From the NCBI RefSeq assembly GCF_009730915.1, contig NC_052482.1:2728001-2792000 (forward strand): 64,000 nucleotides of DNA. Direction: 5' to 3'. This DNA comes from Dioscorea cayenensis subsp. rotundata (Eukaryota > Streptophyta > Magnoliopsida > Dioscoreales > Dioscoreaceae). A program made the position numbers and the translations under genes. The stretch's first letter is position 1; each line of letters begins with the position of its first letter. Shown one piece after another: positions 21,301 to 32,505 of this stretch. Below the pieces are notes generated by a model that was not told the origin of the DNA, made no database searches, and saw nothing but the letters and a program-made list of their open reading frames with translations.

Positions 21301-24300
21301 ATTTAAAATATACTTTTGAAAAAATATATAGTTGATATAATTTTATTAAAAATGGTCAAATTAGGTGCATTAAATATAAGTGGTAAATTTAGATATTTAA
21401 TGTTATACAAAATTTTTAAAATGGACAAGATACAAAAACAACTCAAAATGATAGTAAAAAGAGCGGAGAGTAATAGATTGTAGAGTGTCTAAATGCTTTC
21501 ACTTACTGATGATTATAATTTTCAACTTACATCAGAACTAAACAATACATAAATATAATATTTCTAATTACAATAAATCAAATAAAAATGATATAATTTA
21601 AAATACAATATTTTTATTACATTGTAATCTCATTTAGACTGTGATTTTTATTAACTGATAACTTACCTGTATATCCGAGTGGGGTCACTTCAGTTTCCTC
21701 TCACAATGAAATGAACGGGCCATCATAGCCGCTCAGAGAATAAAGAAGGTTTGACTTGGTTTAATTACATGAGTACTAGGGAAAGAGAAAAGATATGTTA
21801 ATTTCAAGATTAGAATGCCAAGTTGGGAGCCTGGTTGCATCAACAATATAAATAAATCAAAAATAAGTTATGGAGCCAATCAAAAATGTCTTATAAAATT
21901 TAAATAACATACTTAAACACATGAAAACAAACTCGCATTATTGACAACCGCCTAAATCTCATATTTGATTCCATGATGACACAAGAGTTTCAGTGGACAC
22001 TACAATGATCACTATATTAAGTTTAAAAATAATGAATAAAAACTATTTTATATTAAAATTATTAGCGGAGTTAATTAGTATTAAGGACAAATATTTATAT
22101 AAGAACCGTATTAGATATTTTGAAAATATATAGATATATTATGTATGAAATATTTAATTATTCATGATACATTTCTTTTGAAAGCATTAGGGGTGGAAAA
22201 CCTAACTAGTTAGTTATATGTCAAACATTATAGAGGACCCTCATTAAAATTTGGAAATACTCAAAGAAAAGTCAAAGCCTCTCGAGAGAGATAAGAAAGA
22301 TTGTTGACTTCCCTTTAGAGTATAGTGTCTCTTTCAAGAATCTAGTGCTCGTCCCACTTTGTTCCTATATCTTAATAACCCATTCATGGCATCCATGAAG
22401 GTCCTAAGTAAGAGAGTTGGGTCAATCGACAAGCATGCATGTGTTGAATAAGAACACCATTTAACTATATAAGAATAAGAAACTTATCAAAGTTTGAACC
22501 CCCAAGATTTATATGTCTTTCACCTTGCTTTCCTCCAATGGCTTTTTCTTCACCTTTGGTGCAGATTGATGCTACACATGACCACACGTTAGTTCTTCTT
22601 GTTCCTCGATTGGTTTTGATGCTAGCATCAATCCGCCATATCGAGGATTTAATAATAGTATATAAAACACAAGCATAAGGTATGTGATATCTCCATCAAG
22701 CTTTTAATATTTGGCAAGTGGTGAATTGCCAACTAATGACCCGCACCACACAAAGTGCGGTGAATTGCACATCCGACTCATTCTTGACCTCACCAGCGAT
22801 TAATATATGGGGGTATGGATTACAAGCTCAATATCTACAATCGCTATATTATGATACATTATATTCGGTGGGAACTTAAACGCTGAGATAATTTCTTACA
22901 CATACGCCTTTCTGTAGTGAAACTTCATGTAGCTACTACTATGGAACCTAGATTGATGTTTTAATTTCATTTCTTTTATATTTTTAGTGGTTGATGCTAA
23001 ACCCATTTAACTTCAAATTGGGTGCTTAACGAAGCAAAGAACAAATAAGAGATGTTTCTATTTCTTCCCTTATTGAAACAATAATACAGCAAAACGTGCA
23101 AAGAAAAGATGGTGCTTTTTCCTGAGGAGCTAATTATGTAAGTGTGTGCTTGTGCGTTTGGTTTTCACTGGCTAAGCTTATCTTCAAACAAAATTAACTA
23201 CTGTTTAGCTTAAGAATACTCACATACTTAATTGTGAGGTGTATTCCCAAAAAGATGGTTGACATTTGTCGCCAAAAATAACAGAAATTATATATGATTT
23301 TTATGAAAAGAATATTTGATTTAAATAAGTATATCAATCTATTTATTTAAAAATGGATAATTGCACATTCGTTAATAAAATTCAAAAACTAACAATCCGA
23401 GTATATTGAAAATTTAATCAGAAGAGAATATAACAGTAACATAAATTCACCTTTAGTAGAAATACAAAAAAATTAAAATAGTACTAACTCACCGAGGAGA
23501 ATAGACATGGTCCCCCATCGAGTGAGATCTTCAATTAGTCTGAAGTAGTGGTCACCCTCACAACTATCACTTTCTCCACTTGCACAAGACTCTCGAAACT
23601 CTAAGCTCCATTTAACTGTTACAATACTATCCCTTCACTTTTTTTATTTTTATTTTTATGGAGCTACAGTTAATTATAAAATAAAGCATATAATCAATTT
23701 TCAGGATAATAAAAAGTAAAAAGAAAATATTTTAACATTAAAAATACTTGCATTTTGCTCAAACTAGATATTTCGGGCAACAACATATGTGGTAGGACAT
23801 CTTTAGTCTTTCCAAGGAAAGGACTGAGAAAAATTTCTAGAAGTCCATATATCTCCCAAAGAACATGGGAGGTGAGATATCCCCTAATAATTGCCCAAAG
23901 TAATTTCTAAATTTGTCCAACAAAAGGGTTTAGTAGCAGCAAGTAGCAAAGCACACTTTAAGAATTTTTTATTAACCCTTCATTGCTTCATGTATAATTG
24001 TATATATATATATATGTGTGTGTGTATACGTATATATTTTTTAAAGAAGATAGGAAACTTGAAAAGATTGGTGAAGATAATTAAGTTTATATCAAAGAGA
24101 TAATTCAAAAAGCATTAAATGTGATATGTCGTGGAAAAGATCGGCATTTGGAGACCCGGTCAAGATCAAGATTAAGATATTTCATCCACAGCAATCTCTG
24201 AAAGTGAGTTTAACCTACCACACAAAACACATGTCCTTTGAAGAGAACTTCTTGTTGTCATCAATATATAGCTATCAAGACTTCCAAATTGTTAGGTCTT

Positions 24301-25105
24301 ACATATATAATTTCTTTCTTTTTAAGTTGTAAGATAAAGCATGAGAAATATATATATATATATAAATACATATAGCTAGTACATATATATAAATGCAATA
24401 AAAAGTATGGGGTTTGATTTAGAGGTTTTAACAAACTATAAAGCTCCTTCAATTATGGGTTTAAGTAGGATCCACAGCATCACATGCTCATGTGATCACA
24501 AATAGTACAATTATATATACATACATAAATTGAAGTAAAGCTACAATGAGGACCGGGACCATCACAACCTCCTCAAACATAATGATATGCTTAGTGAGCT
24601 GTGAGCATTAGCAAGAACACCAATCACTGCTCTTTGTTATCTTCAACCTCTTCGATGAATGCGTGTAAAGACACGGCACGATTCAAGCACACGCGGGGAC
24701 TCTCCGTGCCATTGGTAGTGCTCATCGCAGATCATCGATTATAGAAAAAGCAAAGAAGGACGCAAAACCACAACAAGTGACCCCTATGAATCTTGAGATC
24801 ACTGTGACTGCGTACCAACCAAGAGAACATCTCTTTAGAGAAGATTGTCACTTAGTGTGACTCATCTTATAGATGCTTAATTAAGATAGATGCACATCTT
24901 TTTCCACTTATCCACTTCATCTACTTTTGTTCTTCTTCATTTATACATCATTTATAAGCTATATATATATATACATCTATATATGTATATTAGATTTGGT
25001 ATATGTATATTCATTTGTATATTTCTATAAGACTCTAGGGTTAGGCCAAGGATTTGATGAGTTGTATCCAATTGTCGAGTAAGAGATAGTTTTCTTTGTT
25101 GATAG
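18367..25105. other. 6.7 kb of gene-free AT-rich DNA upstream of the first NF-YB gene
   Basis: No gene is supported. The stretch includes a degenerate AT-rich repeat block (20330-20910), a two-copy GC-richer repeat near 21010-21085 (each with tttaggg and cgggagggtt), AT microsatellites (24005, 24350, 24960) and, in the last 150 bases, the likely promoter and leader of the NF-YB gene. TATA-like sequence at 24959-24975 would suit a start near 25000, but the run is too repetitive to be sure. Confidence 0.55.
20330..20910. repeat. Degenerate AT-rich tandem repeat with TAATATTTA cores
   Basis: A core similar to taatatttagataaaatattaatttttaaatc recurs six times (near 20379, 20502, 20579, 20663, 20772 and 20870), separated by less conserved spacers with words such as ggatattttc and tccttt. 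Spacing varies from about 75 to 125 bp. Each core contains near-palindromic TAATATTA words. Confidence 0.6.
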
Positions 25106-25594
25106 ATGGCTGATAGCATAGGAAGTAGCCCGGACTCAGAGACTCATCAGATTAACTATAGAGTCACCGGAGCCTCCTCCGGCACCATCTTTAGTGAAGG
25201 AAGCGTCAAGGAGCAAGACCGGTTGCTTCCGATCGCTATTGTTGGGAGGATCATGAAGCAAATCCTACCACCAAATGCAAAGATCTCCAAGGAAGCCAAG
25301 GAGACGATGCAAGAGTGCGTATCGGAGTTCATTAGCTTTGTCGCCGGTGAAGCATCGGATAAGTGCCATAAGGAGAAGAGAAAGACACTCAACGGAGACG
25401 ATATTTGTTGGGCTCTTGGCTCTCTTGGCTTTGATGACTATTGTGAACCTATGAAAAGGTTTCTTCAGAAGTATAGAGAGTCAGAAGGTGATAGAGCTGC
25501 CCCTGGAGGTCACAACAAGGCTACTGCTAGCTCAGATTCTCGAGACGATATCGGAAATCAAGCTCAGATGCAATCTCATGGTTCCTTTTTCTAA
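25106..25594 (+). CDS. NF-YB (CCAAT-binding factor subunit B / HAP3), first copy
   Basis: This single-exon gene encodes 162 aa. NF-YB pairs with NF-YC through a histone fold, and with NF-YA binds CCAAT boxes in the nucleus. The histone fold spans about residues 37-125: [70 protein letters not shown] and KYRESE. It lacks the features I associate with the LEC1-type subgroup and looks closest to NF-YB4/5-like proteins. The motif usually read as PIANVGRIMK has Ile45 in place of the conserved Asn. The N-terminus (1-36) and the Ser/Gln-rich C-terminus ending in SFF are not conserved. The ATG at 25106 lies after a short AT-rich leader. A second NF-YB gene lies 7.8 kb downstream on the same strand. 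Confidence 0.92.
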   Translation: MADSIGSSPDSETHQINYRVTGASSGTIFSEGSVKEQDRLLPIAIVGRIMKQILPPNAKISKEAKETMQECVSEFISFVAGEASDKCHKEKRKTLNGDDICWALGSLGFDDYCEPMKRFLQKYRESEGDRAAPGGHNKATASSDSRDDIGNQAQMQSHGSFF

Positions 25595-27640
25595 ATACAT
25601 CAAGCTGATTTGGAGACCAAATTATTGAAGGATGATGGTTCAAAAATTAGTGTGGCACTGATACTGATCAAGCAAGATTATGATTATGGTATAAGGTCAG
25701 GAAATCTTCTGTTTCTGCTTGTGTGCTTTGTGTTGGTTCTTGAATCTTTGCATTTTATTTTTCATGTTGATTTCTAATAGACATTGTTGAAAAAAAAATA
25801 TATGGATAATTTCCAGAGTTCTAACCTTTGTGCTTCATCATAATTCATCTGATTGTAAGTTTTATGGCCTTTAATTTTATAATAAAGTTAGCTAGATTTG
25901 CTAACAACCGCATGACTCACACTACTGAAAATTTATTAAGTTGCTGATTTGAATGCAAGTGCACAGGTAAATTATTCAAAGAGAATTATGTTAGCATGTA
26001 CTTATTCTAGTTTAGTTGATCTTGTCCTATTTCTTGTGATTGATTTCATATATGCTAATATATAGTGCAAGTCGATATATATCTAGAGTTTGGGATGGAA
26101 TAAGATTTCGGTTTATTTATTTATTTATTTATTTTTTTGTTTTTATGGTCATTTACAAATATGATCAACATTCAAATCTATGGTTGTAGTTTGATAATCT
26201 TAATTTATAAATAATTGAAAACCATGACATTCAGGGCATTACAGTGACATAATTATTAAGAACTAATTTGATCAAGCTATGAAATTCTTTAATTCAAACA
26301 TCAGTTTATCTTGAAACTTTTATGCATTGATTAACACAGACAATTTGAAGAACATAATGGTGCATTGATCAAATGTACCATTTTTCATATTTTCTTAGCT
26401 ATTATTTCTTTTCTATAACAACAACATTTCAGTTTAACAATTCAGAATTCAGTTTCATTTTCTACAAATGCAACAATTTTTTTGTTTTTAGAGAAATATG
26501 ACTAATCCACGGATTCGAACTACTGATATATATCTAATTTGAGAGGAAAATGAATTACCAACTCTGCTATTGTAGGAGTGGTTTCTCTCTTGATTTATAT
26601 ATGAATACACTACAAACTAAATTTGCTATGTTGAGAAGTGAATTAGGGTTTTTTGCAGCTTGCATGAGGGAGAGAAGGTTTGAATATGGAAATGCTTGTC
26701 TTTGTGAAAATGCTTATGCCACATCACATGCATGTCTTATTTTTTTTTTATTTTTTTTATTTTTTTATTTTTTTTATTTTTTGAATAAAGGCATGTCTTA
26801 TTTTTGCTAATCTCTTCCTTTTTTTAAATTTTTTTTTAATTATGTATTCCTAATCTCTAATCTTGGATAAAACCTTATAAATTACTTTATGCTAATCAAG
26901 TAATATACATTAATGTTCAGAAGGCTTGAGCACCATGAAGATGAAAGATGATCTACAACAATTTATATACTGAAAGAATGATGAGCAAGAAAGCACACAT
27001 GTTATAATTAAATAAACATATGGAAAGAAAAATGTTTTTTTAGTGCTAATTAGTGCTAATCCTTCTTTATTGACTTCTGTGGGTGAAAGTTGAGAATAAA
27101 TAAAGTTGGTTATTGCTCAACATCAACACAAACAGGTTCTACTTTTTGAACTTTACTGTTTGTATGATAATTAATCTGATTTCCAATCACTGATAGGTCA
27201 TAAAGATATATAAAAGTATCCACACACACATCATGTTCAAACAGTAATTAATTTAACAAATAATGACCAACAATTGCTCCATAGAGAACTTCAAAATTTA
27301 TCATCTTTTTTGTATTTATATTTAAATTGCATGAACTCAAGATTATGTTTTACACATTGGAAAAGGATTCATGTTCCCTTAGTCCCTGTCCAGATGAACA
27401 TTGTCCAAGAAACTTGCATGGTTTGTAGTGAAAGAGAACTCCAATTAAATACATTCCAAGCAACTTGGCCTTACTATATTTCAGTATTGTTTTGCTTTTC
27501 CACAAGAGAGGATAGCTAATCAGTCTTTAATCTGATTTGTTTGTACTATTTCTGAAGAAAAATTTGTTTGAGTTAAAGCTCATTGCAAATCACCATCATT
27601 GAAGACAGCATGTTAGCGACGCACGGTTTGTCGGCAGGTG
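25595..27640. other. 3' flank of the first NF-YB gene and gene-free DNA
   Basis: The first 200-300 bases are probably 3' UTR (possible aataaa-like words near 25880). The rest is AT-rich with TTTA repeats near 26110 and a T-rich run near 26740-26780. No other gene is supported. Confidence 0.5.
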
Positions 27641-27645
27641 TCCAC

Positions 27646-28010
27646 TGTTCTGTAAACCTGCAGAAATATATATGTTGTAACTGTGAAGTGAGAATACTGA
27701 AAATGAAGAGGAAGAGCTTCAGAAGATAGTTATTTCAATTTTGCTTCACTTTGCAGTAGCCTGCATAGAGTATACATATATTTCCAAAACAAAAGCAAAA
27801 GCAACAGATAACTATAAAGATAGCTAGTACAAGCAATTCATAGCTTATACAGACTTGGGCATTAACTTTGGAATGGACAACAGCCTCCAAACAAAATCAC
27901 TAGTAAAGCCCAGCTTGTACGAGTAGATTTCTGCAGATATAGCTTCAAATCACAAGATACAAAACATGCAGTTTCATTCTTTTGAGTCAGCTTCAGTCAA
28001 TGTGCCAACA
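27646..28010 (-). repeat. 3' LTR of the young copia element
   Basis: On the plus strand it runs from tgttctgtaaacctgcag to tgtgccaaca. On the element's strand it starts TGTTGGCACATT. The end of the pol frame reads 37 bases into it. Confidence 0.95.
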
Positions 28011-30346
28011 AATTCCCCCCTTGACTGAAGATTGCATATACCTAACTGCATCCTCATCTGATTGTGCTTCTTCACTGTCAATGCTTTTGTGAGCAGGTCA
28101 GCATGTTGATCATCAGTGCTACAATGTTTCACAATAATAGTTCCATCTCCAATCATACTGCGGATAAAATGAAACTTGATGTCGATATGCTTTGTTCTTC
28201 CATGATGAAGAGGATTCTTTGCAATAGCAATTGCTGACCTATTGTCGCACCAAATGATAGTAGCCTCATCAGTTTTCATTTCACAATCTTCCATTAGCTT
28301 TCTCAGCCACAAGCACTGGCAAACAGCTGAAGACAAAGCCACATATTCAGCTTCAGTTGTGGAGAGGGCAATTATCTCTTGTCTCTTTGACATCCATGAG
28401 ACTGCACCAGACCCCAAACCAAACACTACACCTGAAGTGCTCCTCCGATCATCCAAACTCCCACCCCAATCACTATCTGAGAACCCTTCCAGTTTCCACT
28501 CAGATTCATGTGAATATTGGAGGCCAAAATCAGCAGTGCCAGCAAGATATCGAAGGACACGCTTTGCAGCTCCTGCATGAAGTTTGGATGGCTTGCTCAT
28601 GTATCTAGATAGGACACCAACAGCAAATGAAATATCTGGCCGGGTATGAGTCAAATAGATCAATCTTCCAACCAAGCTTCTGTACCTCATAGCTTCTGCA
28701 TCTCCAGACCCATCATTAATCTGGAACTTTTCATTAGTACACATTGGTGTTGGGGATGACTTACAATTAAGCATGTTAAAACTTCTTAAGAGATCCAAAG
28801 TATATTTTCTTTGAGTGATGAACACTCCCTTCTCATCTTGTATCACCTCAACTCCTAAGAAGTAACTCAACAAGCCCAGATCAGTCATATCAAACTGCTT
28901 CTTCATTTCAAACATGAATTTTGTGACAAAATCAAGTGAAGAGCTCAAGCATACTATGTCATCCACATAGATGCACACCAGGAGAACATCACCATTCTTT
29001 TCAACCTTCTTATATAAAGTATGTTCATTGTCACTCCTTTTGAAACCCTGCAAAGCAAAATACCTGTCAATTTTGCTATACCAGGCTCTTGGTGCCTGTT
29101 TTAGACCATACAAAGCCTTATGGAGTTTGTACACCATATGTTCTTTCCCTTCAATCTGAAAACCCAAAGGTTGCTCAACATACACCTCTTCAGCAATCTC
29201 CCCATTCAAAAAGGCCGATTTTACATCCAAATGATACAAACACCACCCTTTTTGAGCTGCGAGAGCAAACAAGAAACGCACAGTCTCCATGCGTGCCACC
29301 GGTGCAAAGACATCTTCAACATCAATGCCCAGCTGTTGAGTATAACCCTTTGCTACAATTCTTGCCTTAAATTTCAGAATTTCTCCATTAGCTTTGAACT
29401 TGGTCTTGTAAATCCACTTCAACCCAATGATCTTCTTCTCAGGCGGGTGATCCACCAATTCCCAAGTTCCATTGCGTTGAATTGAGTTCATCTCTTCTGC
29501 CATTGCTACTTGCCATTCATTAGACTTGGAAGCATCTTCATAAGACATAGGATCAATAACACTCAAGGCAAAAGAACAATTATTATAAATGTCACTTAAC
29601 TGACGCATCCTTCGTGGTGGGGACTCATCATCTGATGCGTTAAGTATATCTGTAGAAACTCCTGCAGAAGCTGGTTCGTCATGCTGTCCTGCAGAAGGTT
29701 GCTCATTGTGATGACTGACAGTGCAGTCTTGACTTGCAGACACATGCACATTTTGCTGACCTACACCATCAACTGAGTCTTCAAGGCTAGGAAAACCATC
29801 CCTCCAAGTATACACTGAAGAACAATCTGCCATAGAATTCCAATCCCATCTTTCATCTTCTCTAAATATCACATCCCGACTCAGGAAAGCCTTGCATGTG
29901 ATGGGATTGTATAGCCTATAGGCTTTAGTTTCAACACAGTAACCTACAAAGATGCTTTTTTCAGATTTGTCTTCTAGTTTTAATCTCTTTTGTGAGGGAA
30001 TCTGGGCGAATGCTAAGCATCCAAAGACTTTCAGATGATTCACATTTGGTTTAACTCCTGTCCACATCTCATATGGGGTCATGTTAGCCACCGGTTCTGT
30101 CGGAGAGACATTGATTAGATAAGTGGCCGTTGCAGCAGCCTCTGCCCAGAAAGAGAACGGCAACCTACCGCACTTTAGCAAGCTGCGAACCTTCTCCACC
30201 ACGGTCCGATTCTTTCTCTCCACGGTGCCATTATACTGAGGTGTGTACGGCGGAGACAGCTCACGCTGAATACCCAACTTCTCACAATGCTCAATGAACT
30301 CCTTGAGAGAAACTCCCCCACCTCTATCGGACCGAATGATCTTCAC
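27974..30346 (-). CDS. copia pol: integrase C-terminal part, reverse transcriptase, RNase H (790 codons)
   Basis: This long frame starts inside the integrase core (IIRSDRGG, then YTPQYNGTVERKNRTVVE) and continues with the GKVP-like integrase tail (MWTGVKPNVNHLKVFGC). The RVT_2 reverse transcriptase has WIYKTKFKANGE, DVEDVFAPVARMET, DVKSAFLNGEI, QAPRAWY and the catalytic YVDDIV. The RNase H has SDSDWGGSLDDRRSTSG, STTEAEY and RTKHIDIKFHFIR, and the frame ends in the LTR. All catalytic motifs look intact. It is the downstream half of one polyprotein; a single-base loss at about 30345 separates it from the preceding frame (30343-31290), so the true start is not the first Met here. Confidence 0.95.
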   Translation of the reverse strand: MKIIRSDRGGGVSLKEFIEHCEKLGIQRELSPPYTPQYNGTVERKNRTVVEKVRSLLKCGRLPFSFWAEAAATATYLINVSPTEPVANMTPYEMWTGVKPNVNHLKVFGCLAFAQIPSQKRLKLEDKSEKSIFVGYCVETKAYRLYNPITCKAFLSRDVIFREDERWDWNSMADCSSVYTWRDGFPSLEDSVDGVGQQNVHVSASQDCTVSHHNEQPSAGQHDEPASAGVSTDILNASDDESPPRRMRQLSDIYNNCSFALSVIDPMSYEDASKSNEWQVAMAEEMNSIQRNGTWELVDHPPEKKIIGLKWIYKTKFKANGEILKFKARIVAKGYTQQLGIDVEDVFAPVARMETVRFLFALAAQKGWCLYHLDVKSAFLNGEIAEEVYVEQPLGFQIEGKEHMVYKLHKALYGLKQAPRAWYSKIDRYFALQGFKRSDNEHTLYKKVEKNGDVLLVCIYVDDIVCLSSSLDFVTKFMFEMKKQFDMTDLGLLSYFLGVEVIQDEKGVFITQRKYTLDLLRSFNMLNCKSSPTPMCTNEKFQINDGSGDAEAMRYRSLVGRLIYLTHTRPDISFAVGVLSRYMSKPSKLHAGAAKRVLRYLAGTADFGLQYSHESEWKLEGFSDSDWGGSLDDRRSTSGVVFGLGSGAVSWMSKRQEIIALSTTEAEYVALSSAVCQCLWLRKLMEDCEMKTDEATIIWCDNRSAIAIAKNPLHHGRTKHIDIKFHFIRSMIGDGTIIVKHCSTDDQHADLLTKALTVKKHNQMRMQLGICNLQSRGEFVGTLTEADSKE
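28011..28022 (-). promoter_or_regulatory. Polypurine tract of the young copia element
   Basis: On the element's strand, AAGGGGGGAATT lies immediately before the TGTTGG start of the 3' LTR. This is the expected site and composition for plus-strand priming. Confidence 0.9.
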
Positions 30347-31290
30347 TTTGTTTCAGTTTGTCTCTCCACCATTGATTGAAACTTCACAAAGACTTCAAAA
30401 GTCTGACTTTTTGTCTTGAGAAAATAGATCCACGTCATGCGAGAGAAGTCATCCACCAATAAGAAGAAGTATTTACTTCCCCCCATGGACTCAACATGCA
30501 TTGGTCCACAAAGATCCATATGAATTCGTTGCAGACGCTCATTGGCCTTCCTCGGTCCTCCAGCTGAGAATGGTGCCCGAGCATGCTTCCCGACGATACA
30601 TGCTTCGCATGAATCAAGTTGGCCAATGTCCGGAAGACCAGTCACCATTTCTTTCATCTTTAAAGCCCTCAAACTTTGATGATTTAAATGGCCAAAACGT
30701 TGATGCCAAACCATGGCATCACTCAGCTTCTTCACAGCCACATTGACCCTTCCAGGATTGGGAAATATCAATGGAAACATATTATTTTCAGTCCGCCTGA
30801 CATTGATCACATGTTCCCCGGAGCTACACTCTACTATGCAGCAAGAATCACCTTCAAACATCACATTGTAGCCTTTAGAGAGCAACTGACCCACACTCAG
30901 AAGATTGTGGGCGAGTCCAGGGACGAACTGCACGTCGTGGAGAAGCTTCACACGACCTTCCCTTGCATTGATGGCAACTGTGCCTCTCCCTTCTACTGCA
31001 ATCTCTTTGTCATCACCCAATCTAACCTTGAGCTTGTGAGATTCATCAAGCTCTGTAAATAGATTCTTCAATCCGGTCATGTGGTTAGAACAACCACTGT
31101 CGATGATCCACACCGAGCTCGCCGGACTTCCTCCTTCACTGTGAGCCATGAAAAGATTACTCACCTGCATTTCCTTCTCTTCTGCCACCAAGGAAGTACC
31201 TTTATCTGTTGGTTTGTCTTTGAACCAGCAGTGAGCCTTGATGTGCCCATATCTTTTACAGTGATGACATTGGATGCCACTTTTGAACAC
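30343..31290 (-). CDS. copia polyprotein middle part: gag zinc knuckle, protease, GAG-pre-integrase, integrase start
   Basis: This stretch of 315 codons begins near the gag zinc knuckle, CHHCKRYGHIKAHC (CX2CX4HX4C). It continues with the aspartic protease active site WIIDSGCSNHMTG and LLSVGQLLSKGYN. The integrase zinc-binding region has VWHQRFGHLNHQSLRALK and CEACIVGKHARAPF, and the core start has HMDLCGPMHVESMGGSKYF with VDDFSR. It ends at MVERQTETK, where the next frame takes over after one missing base. The gag part upstream is broken, so this is a fragment of one polyprotein. Confidence 0.92.
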   Translation of the reverse strand: MFKSGIQCHHCKRYGHIKAHCWFKDKPTDKGTSLVAEEKEMQVSNLFMAHSEGGSPASSVWIIDSGCSNHMTGLKNLFTELDESHKLKVRLGDDKEIAVEGRGTVAINAREGRVKLLHDVQFVPGLAHNLLSVGQLLSKGYNVMFEGDSCCIVECSSGEHVINVRRTENNMFPLIFPNPGRVNVAVKKLSDAMVWHQRFGHLNHQSLRALKMKEMVTGLPDIGQLDSCEACIVGKHARAPFSAGGPRKANERLQRIHMDLCGPMHVESMGGSKYFFLLVDDFSRMTWIYFLKTKSQTFEVFVKFQSMVERQTETK

Positions 31291-32121
31291 CCTTTGCTCA
31301 CCAATGCTTCCTTGCTACATTACGCTCCCCTTCCTCTTCCTCTCCCTCGTCCGGAACCTCCGAGCGAGGTTTCTCCCTCTACCTCTTGTTGGAGTCGCGA
31401 TCAACTTCTTTTGATGATGATGAGGGGTTACGATCTTACATGAAGAACCTTCTCCTCAACTTGATCAGATTGGTGATCAATCTTGCTTCATGAGCCTTGA
31501 GGGATCCGAGTAAGAACATCTAAGGTCGACTTAGTAATGTCCTTGGACTCTTCTATCGCCCGTCACTACATGATTAAACTTGGCCCCCATGCTTCTCGAG
31601 CACCTTTCCGACCACCATAGCTTCAGAGATAGTGTCTCCAAGCCTCTTCATTTCGTTCACCATCTCTTCAACGCGAGTAATGAAGTCTTCAACACTCTCA
31701 TTGTTCTTAATCTTGAGGGTTTTCAAAACCTTGTCGCAATCCTTGCAACTTCACTGCAGTTAGCTTGGGGTCACCTTGATAATGCCGTTTGAGACGATCC
31801 CAAGCCGCTTTCATTTGTCTCAAGCTGCCTCTATGCGAGAGAATACCTTCACGGTTCACGGCTTCTCTGGATCAAGTAGAGGGCCTTTGAGTCTCTCTTC
31901 TTGTGCTCCTTCATCCTGGCCTCATCTTCACCTTCTGGGATTCCTTTCTCAATCAAATCCCACAAATCTTGAGAACGAAACAACGTTCTCATCATTATAC
32001 TCAAGCTCCATAGTCTTCACCATCGAACATCGGCAAAGGAGGCATACCATTTGCGACCATGTTTTGCTGACTCTTGGACACATACCAGAGGAAGAACACA
32101 CACAGGTGGATCGAAATAGGA
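31291..32121 (-). pseudogene. copia gag, several frame changes
   Basis: On the minus strand the gag homology can be followed from MVANGMPPLPMFDGEDYG through RMRTLF..QDLWDLIEKG, AWDRLKRHYQGDPK, SVEDFI.RVEEMVNEMKRLGD and SLKAHEARLI to the zinc knuckle, but it jumps frame many times. This is surprising beside an intact pol and 98% similar LTRs, so many of the indels may be assembly errors. Confidence 0.75.
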
Positions 32122-32133
32122 GCTCTGATACCA
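32122..32133 (-). promoter_or_regulatory. Primer binding site (initiator-Met tRNA)
   Basis: The minus strand reads TGGTATCAGAGC one base inside the 5' LTR. This is the standard plant copia PBS complementary to the 3' end of tRNA-iMet. Confidence 0.97.
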
Positions 32134-32134
32134 C

Positions 32135-32500
32135 TGTTCTGTAAACCTGCAGAAATATATATGTTGTAACTGTGAAGTGAGAATACTGAAAATGAAGAGG
32201 AAGAGCTTCAGAAGATAGTTATTTCAATTTTGCTTCACTTTGCAGTAGCCTGCATAGAGCATACATATATTTCCAAAACAAAAGCAAAAGCAACAGATAA
32301 CTATAAAGATAGCTAGTACAAGCAATTCATAGCTTATACGAGACTTGGGCATTAACTTTGGAATGGACAACGACCTCCAAACAAAATCACTAGTAAAGCC
32401 CGACTTATGCGAGTAGATTTCTGCAGATATAGCTTCAAATCACAAGATACAAAACATGCAGTTTCATTCTTTTGAGTCAGCTTCAGTCAATGTGCCAACA
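32135..32500 (-). repeat. 5' LTR of the young copia element
   Basis: It is 366 bp and nearly identical to 27646-28010. It should carry the element's promoter. Most differences from its partner are cag in the partner versus cgag or cga here. Confidence 0.95.
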
Positions 32501-32505
32501 TCCAC

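Larger units (their letters stand above)
27646..32500 (-). mobile_element. Young, nearly complete Ty1/copia retrotransposon, minus strand
   Basis: The element is 4855 bp, with 365/366-bp LTRs (27646-28010 and 32135-32500) that start TG and end CA and differ at about eight positions. It is flanked by a perfect 5-bp target duplication, tccac (27641-27645 and 32501-32505). On the minus strand the order is 5' LTR, primer binding site, gag (broken), zinc knuckle/protease/integrase, integrase/RT/RNase H, polypurine tract and 3' LTR. The high LTR similarity and near-intact pol mean a recent insertion, placed between the two NF-YB genes. Confidence 0.97.

Noticed and set aside
21998..22919. A CACTA element bounded by cactac (21998) and gtagtg (22919).
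   Set aside because: The ends look CACTA-like, but the flanking trinucleotides differ (gga versus aaa or aac) and no subterminal repeats agree.
28242..29485. Several plus-strand frames of 80-121 aa.
   Set aside because: They are antisense to the intact copia pol.
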